Shown here in pieces: positions 61,885 to 64,000 of a DNA stretch of 64,000 nt (positions are counted from its first letter, which is position 1; each line of letters opens with the position of its first letter). Made by a program: the position numbers and the translations under genes. Under the pieces are notes generated by a model. It made no database searches. It was not told the origin of the DNA and saw only the letters and a program-made list of their open reading frames with translations. Source of the stretch: an uncultured Bacteroidota bacterium (GTDB lineage: Bacteria > Bacteroidota > Bacteroidia > Flavobacteriales > BACL11); contig CACIJW010000001.1 of NCBI GenBank assembly GCA_902587125.1, forward strand, positions 269,566 through 333,565. Reading direction: 5' to 3'.

Positions 61885-63417
61885 ATGATAGATATTAAAA
61901 AAACACTTGAAAAGTTAAATATCTCCAAAGAAAATATGGGAACCTCAACTGGAAACAATTTTTTTGGTAGTGGCCCACAAATTGAATCTTATTCCCCTGT
62001 TGATGGTGAGCTTATTGGCTCCATCTCGTCAACAACTAAAAATGACTATGATAAGGTTATTTTGACAGCACAAGAAGCTTTTAAGTTTTGGAGAAGCTGC
62101 CCTGCTCCAAAAAGAGGAGAGATAGTAAGGAAATATGGTGAGAAACTTAGACAAAACAAAAGTTTTTTAGGTGAGTTAGTTTCATATGAAATGGGGAAGT
62201 CTCTACAAGAGGGTCTAGGTGAAGTGCAAGAAATGATTGACATCTGTGATTTTGCAGTTGGCCTTTCAAGACAGCTAAATGGATTAACTATGCATTCTGA
62301 AAGGCCTAAACACAGAATGTACGAGCAATACCACCCTCTTGGCATTGTTGGGATAATCTCAGCATTTAACTTTCCTGTTGCTGTTTGGAACTGGAACACC
62401 GCTCTCGCATGGGTTTGTGGTGATGTTTGCGTTTGGAAACCTTCTGAAAAAACACCACTTTGTGGGATTGCTTGTCAAAACTTATGGGCCGATGTGGCTA
62501 AGGAAAATGATTTGCCTGAAGGTATTTCTTGCTTAGTAACTGGAAATTATGAAGTTGGTGAATATTTAACTACTGATGAACGTATTCCTCTTATATCCGC
62601 AACAGGCTCAACGAGAATGGGAAGAATTGTTGGCTCAACTGTAGCTAAAAGATTTGGGAAAAGCTTATTAGAACTCGGTGGAAATAATGCAATTATTGTA
62701 ACGCCTAATGCTGATTTAAAAATAACAGTAATCGGATCTTTGTTTGGTGCAGTAGGAACTTGTGGGCAAAGGTGTACAACAACAAGGAGGCTTATTATTC
62801 ATGAATCTATCTATGAGGATGTAAAAAATAAACTTTCCTCAGCCTATAAACAGTTAAAAATAGGTAATCCACTAGATGAGTCAAATCATGTTGGCCCATT
62901 AATTGATATTGATGCTGTTAATGCTTATCTCAATGCCATCGAAAGAGCTAAAAAAGAAGGTGGAAAAATTGTTGTTGAAGGCGGAGTTATTGAGGGAGAA
63001 GGGTATGAAAGTGGTTGTTATATTAAGCCCGTAATAATTGAAGCAGAGAACAGTTACAATATTGTACAGGAAGAAACATTTGCTCCTATTTTATATTTAA
63101 TAAAGTACAATAATATTGAGGAGGCTATTTATATGCAAAACAATGTAAAACAAGGTCTTTCATCTGCAATAATGACTTCTAATCTAAAGGAAGCTGAACG
63201 TTTTCTTGCAGCAGACGGAAGTGATTGTGGAATAGCAAATGTTAATATAGGAACTTCTGGTGCAGAAATTGGAGGTGCCTTTGGTGGTGAAAAAGAAACT
63301 GGAGGAGGTAGAGAAAGTGGTTCTGATGCATGGAAAATTTATATGAGAAGACAAACCAACACAATTAACTACTCGTCTGACCTTCCTCTTGCTCAAGGTA
63401 TTAAATTTGATTTATAA
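61885..63417 (+). CDS. Aldehyde dehydrogenase, ALDH7/antiquitin type
   Basis: A 510-residue ALDH with FNFPVAVWNWN (about 155-165), KPSEKTPL, ELGGNNAI with the general-base Glu (about 262-269) and GTCGQRCTTTRRL with the catalytic Cys near residue 297 (CGQRC, the ALDH7 signature). ALDH7 enzymes oxidise alpha-aminoadipate semialdehyde in lysine breakdown and also betaine aldehyde and lipid aldehydes; the actual substrate is not settled by sequence. It is convergent with the M28 peptidase gene with only 7 bp between stops. Confidence 0.92.
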   Translation: MIDIKKTLEKLNISKENMGTSTGNNFFGSGPQIESYSPVDGELIGSISSTTKNDYDKVILTAQEAFKFWRSCPAPKRGEIVRKYGEKLRQNKSFLGELVSYEMGKSLQEGLGEVQEMIDICDFAVGLSRQLNGLTMHSERPKHRMYEQYHPLGIVGIISAFNFPVAVWNWNTALAWVCGDVCVWKPSEKTPLCGIACQNLWADVAKENDLPEGISCLVTGNYEVGEYLTTDERIPLISATGSTRMGRIVGSTVAKRFGKSLLELGGNNAIIVTPNADLKITVIGSLFGAVGTCGQRCTTTRRLIIHESIYEDVKNKLSSAYKQLKIGNPLDESNHVGPLIDIDAVNAYLNAIERAKKEGGKIVVEGGVIEGEGYESGCYIKPVIIEAENSYNIVQEETFAPILYLIKYNNIEEAIYMQNNVKQGLSSAIMTSNLKEAERFLAADGSDCGIANVNIGTSGAEIGGAFGGEKETGGGRESGSDAWKIYMRRQTNTINYSSDLPLAQGIKFDL

Positions 63418-63424
63418 TCTAAAC

Positions 63425-64000
63425 TTAATTTAAGGCAGGCCTTTTATCTCTATTAGCAATTTCCCAAGCGGTTAAGAATATTAATTTAGTTATTCTTTCA
63501 GTTTTTTCTAAATCAATTTTATCTATTGTATCGCTTGGTTTATGATAATCTTCATGCACTCCATTAAAGTAAAATATTACAGGTATGTTGTTTTTTGCAA
63601 AATTATAATGATCAGATCTGTAATAATATCTATTTGGGTCGTCAACATCATTATATGTATAATCAAGTTCTAAACCTATATGATTTTTATTTGTTTCTTC
63701 ACTTATTTCGTGAAGTTCGAGACTTAATCTATCTGAACCTATCAAATAAACATAATTATTATGTGTGTGCCAATCATCTATTCTTCCTATCATATCTATA
63801 TTTAAATTAGCAACTGTATTCTCAAGAGGATAAACTGGGTTTTCAGTATAGTGTTTACTTCCTAGTAATCCTTTTTCTTCACCTGAAACAGGCATTATCA
63901 GAACACTTCTTCTTGGTCCTTTTCCTTCCTTTTTTGCAATCATAAAAGCTTCTGCTATTTCCAGCGTTGCTGCCGTTCCAGAAGCGTTATCATCTGCACC
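63425..64000 (-). CDS. M28-family metallopeptidase, 3' part
   Basis: The frame is open to the right edge, so the N-terminal part is missing. At the edge it reads GADDNASGTAATLEIAEAF, a metal-ligand segment of M28 aminopeptidases. Then follow SGEEKGLLGSKHY with the catalytic/ligand Glu pair, NIDMIGR with the Asp ligand, and YRSDHYNFAKNNIPVIFYFNGVHEDYHKPSDT with the last His ligand. It should be a zinc exopeptidase, likely exported in this group, though its signal is outside the window. Confidence 0.93.
   Translation of the reverse strand, partial: GADDNASGTAATLEIAEAFMIAKKEGKGPRRSVLIMPVSGEEKGLLGSKHYTENPVYPLENTVANLNIDMIGRIDDWHTHNNYVYLIGSDRLSLELHEISEETNKNHIGLELDYTYNDVDDPNRYYYRSDHYNFAKNNIPVIFYFNGVHEDYHKPSDTIDKIDLEKTERITKLIFLTAWEIANRDKRPALN

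Overview
The window is a dense, AT-rich stretch of a Bacteroidota chromosome, most likely a free-living, probably marine, member of the Flavobacteriales. The evidence is type IX secretion (T9SS) parts and cargo with the usual C-terminal sorting domains (PorZ, PorW/SprE, PorP/SprF, gliding-type CTD), an atp operon without atpD/atpC, DUF4837/DUF4292/DUF6168-type proteins, weak Shine-Dalgarno sequences, and TAnnTTTG -7 promoter elements close to start codons. Apart from the two genes cut by the window edges, every gene looks intact. I see no insertion sequence, prophage, CRISPR array or pseudogene. The species cannot be named from the sequence.

Layout. (1) 1-9840, + strand: a surface-polysaccharide locus with flippase, sulfotransferase, Wzy-like polymerase, three GT4-type glycosyltransferases, a WecG/TagA-like transferase, an outer-membrane export lipoprotein and a tyrosine autokinase with a striking Tyr-rich tail. 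(2) 9841-10160: a 36-bp perfect palindrome (probable bidirectional terminator) and tRNA-Arg(TCG). (3) 10161-17749, +: porZ, recO, a TonB-dependent receptor and an Asp-box propeller protein with a T9SS tail. (4) 17730-25630, -: DUF4837 lipoprotein, LysM lytic transglycosylase and a tripartite RND efflux operon. (5) 25782-31056, +: dxs, asnS, rpoN and a PAP2-like membrane protein. (6) 31062-55635, -: a long co-directional block. In transcription order it runs PorW/SprE, bactofilin, AtpZ, DUF6168-like protein, atpB-E-F-H-A-G, enoyl-CoA hydratase, a second flippase, a MazG-like pyrophosphohydrolase, sugar nucleotidyltransferase, TPR protein, DUF4292 lipoprotein, EnvC-like protein, tatA, gatA, M23 peptidase, giant adhesin, PorP/SprF and OmpA/PD40 protein. 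(7) 55740-63417, +: M23 peptidase, GH3-like enzyme, dxr, rseP, cation/proton antiporter and ALDH7. (8) From 63425 to the right edge, -: the end of an M28 peptidase.

How the parts fit. The window is strong in envelope biology: polysaccharide assembly and export, T9SS attachment and motor parts plus two cargo proteins, peptidoglycan remodelling (lytic transglycosylase and three LytM-domain proteins in three different active-site states), efflux, and site-2 proteolysis. Core functions are interleaved: two MEP isoprenoid enzymes, F-type ATP synthase, sigma-54, AsnRS, GatA, RecO and Tat. Packing is extreme. Many neighbours overlap by 4 bp or abut with no gap, and three convergent gene pairs leave no room for a terminator. 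The polysaccharide locus looks clearly more AT-rich than the dxr/rseP region, which would fit faster turnover or transfer of the surface-glycan genes.

I do not see a clearly unprecedented system. The observations most worth checking are the adhesin/PorP/OmpA cassette joined to an M23 peptidase with a Cys in place of a zinc-ligand His, the MazG-like gene where I would expect dut, the hairpin between atpE and atpF, and the diverged but amino-acid-identical repeat in the autokinase tail.
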